Assembly: GCA_002418825.1 (NCBI GenBank)
Contig: DIEW01000083.1
Location: forward strand, 2,249-17,035
Direction: 5' to 3'
DNA from: Syntrophaceae bacterium UBA5764
Lineage (GTDB): Bacteria; Desulfobacterota; Syntrophia; Syntrophales; Smithellaceae
Length of the DNA: 14,787 nucleotides
Positions 14,342 to 14,787 of the stretch are shown here, in pieces (position 1 is the first letter of the stretch; every line of letters begins with the position of its first letter). Below the pieces are notes generated by a model, which was not told the origin of the DNA, made no database searches, and saw only the letters and a program-made list of their open reading frames with translations. Position numbers and translations under genes: made by a program.

Positions 14342-14787
14342 TTATATGGATCGCCGCAGAGCTTGCGCAGTATTGTGAATAATATCCCAAGCGCCACCGT
14401 AAGGTGGAGAATAGGCGAGATCCAGATAACCGATTTCATCAATGTTGAGTCCTGTCCATAGAGCGACTGATAAGGCGTTGATGCGGCCAATAACACCTGC
14501 TTCTCCCACCGCTTGAGCGCCTAAAAATTTTCCCGATGATTTATCGGCGATCATTTTTAGCCCTATTTTCTTTTGCCCCATGGTTTTAGCCATGGCACTG
14601 CCCCACACCAATACACTTACCGGATTATATCCGTTTTCTGCCGCTTCTTTTTCCGAAATACCTGTGGCGGCGCATTCCAAATTAAATAGACGGAAAGACT
14701 GCGCCCCGACAATGCCGTCAAAAGTTAGCGGCCGACCGCCGACATTGCGTCCGACAACCCGTCCCTGTTTGTTGGCGATGTCGCCCA
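14342..14787 (-). CDS. FAD-dependent pyridine nucleotide-disulfide oxidoreductase (CoA-disulfide reductase/NADH oxidase-like), C-terminal part
   Basis: The last 147 codons of a gene that runs off the right edge; the reading frame is open from 14785 to the TAA at 14344-14342. It begins in GDIANKQGRVVGRNVGG, where these enzymes normally have the FAD-site region leading to a glycine-rich helix, and continues into the dimerisation domain: FDGIVGAQSFRLFNLECAATG, SGKFLGAQAVGEAGVIGRIN and DEIGYLDLAYSPPYGGAWD. This last motif, with its conserved tyrosines, is characteristic of CoA-disulfide reductase, NADH oxidase and related members. The redox cysteine and NAD site are outside the window, so the exact activity cannot be settled. 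Only 20 bases separate it from the terC ATG, so it is likely the upstream member of the same operon. Confidence 0.88.
   Translation of the reverse strand, partial: GDIANKQGRVVGRNVGGRPLTFDGIVGAQSFRLFNLECAATGISEKEAAENGYNPVSVLVWGSAMAKTMGQKKIGLKMIADKSSGKFLGAQAVGEAGVIGRINALSVALWTGLNIDEIGYLDLAYSPPYGGAWDIIHNTAQALRRSI

Noticed and set aside
14322..14390. Upstream extension of terC
   Set aside because: It overlaps the flavoenzyme coding sequence; ATG 14321 has a strong ribosome site and gives the normal family N-terminus.

Overview
The window looks like an ordinary chromosomal stretch from a Gram-negative, diderm bacterium of moderate GC content. The best guess is Desulfobacterota (the old Deltaproteobacteria, for example a Syntrophales-like lineage). 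This rests on the single-transcript mlaE-F-D-C-A order, the protein style and the base composition; no marker gene in the window proves it. I see no CRISPR array, insertion sequence, phage gene or complete mobile element.

Layout. Bases 1-43 are the 3' end of a tRNA, probably tRNA-Arg(CCT). An AT-rich non-coding stretch follows. Next comes a PaaI-type hotdog thioesterase (333-746, +), which converges on dinB, DNA polymerase IV (814-1851, -), with a 12-bp hairpin between them. Divergent from dinB is a tight + strand operon for retrograde phospholipid transport (Mla pathway): mlaE (permease), mlaF (ATPase), mlaD (MCE ring), mlaC (periplasmic carrier) and mlaA (outer-membrane lipoprotein). Two uncharacterised envelope genes follow directly: a beta-barrel outer-membrane protein and a two-helix membrane-anchored protein. 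A 266-base gap then leads to a nitroreductase (7970-8548, +).

The rest of the window is one compact - strand operon. Read in its own direction it runs: 3' part of a CoA-disulfide-reductase/NADH-oxidase-like flavoenzyme (cut by the window end), a TerC-family membrane protein, a TrmH/SpoU RNA 2'-O-methyltransferase, cutA, transketolase and glucose-6-phosphate isomerase. Gaps are 1-20 bases, or genes overlap by 4. The last two enzymes supply sugar-phosphate interconversion; the others look like metal, redox and RNA housekeeping genes.

The most unusual item is MlaF. It is 419 residues instead of about 270, and its extra C-terminal domain aligns by eye with a GGDEF (diguanylate cyclase) fold that has lost its active site. 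The operon has no separate mlaB (STAS) gene, so this domain may act as a built-in regulator or structural replacement. I regard this fusion as the main candidate for something little described.
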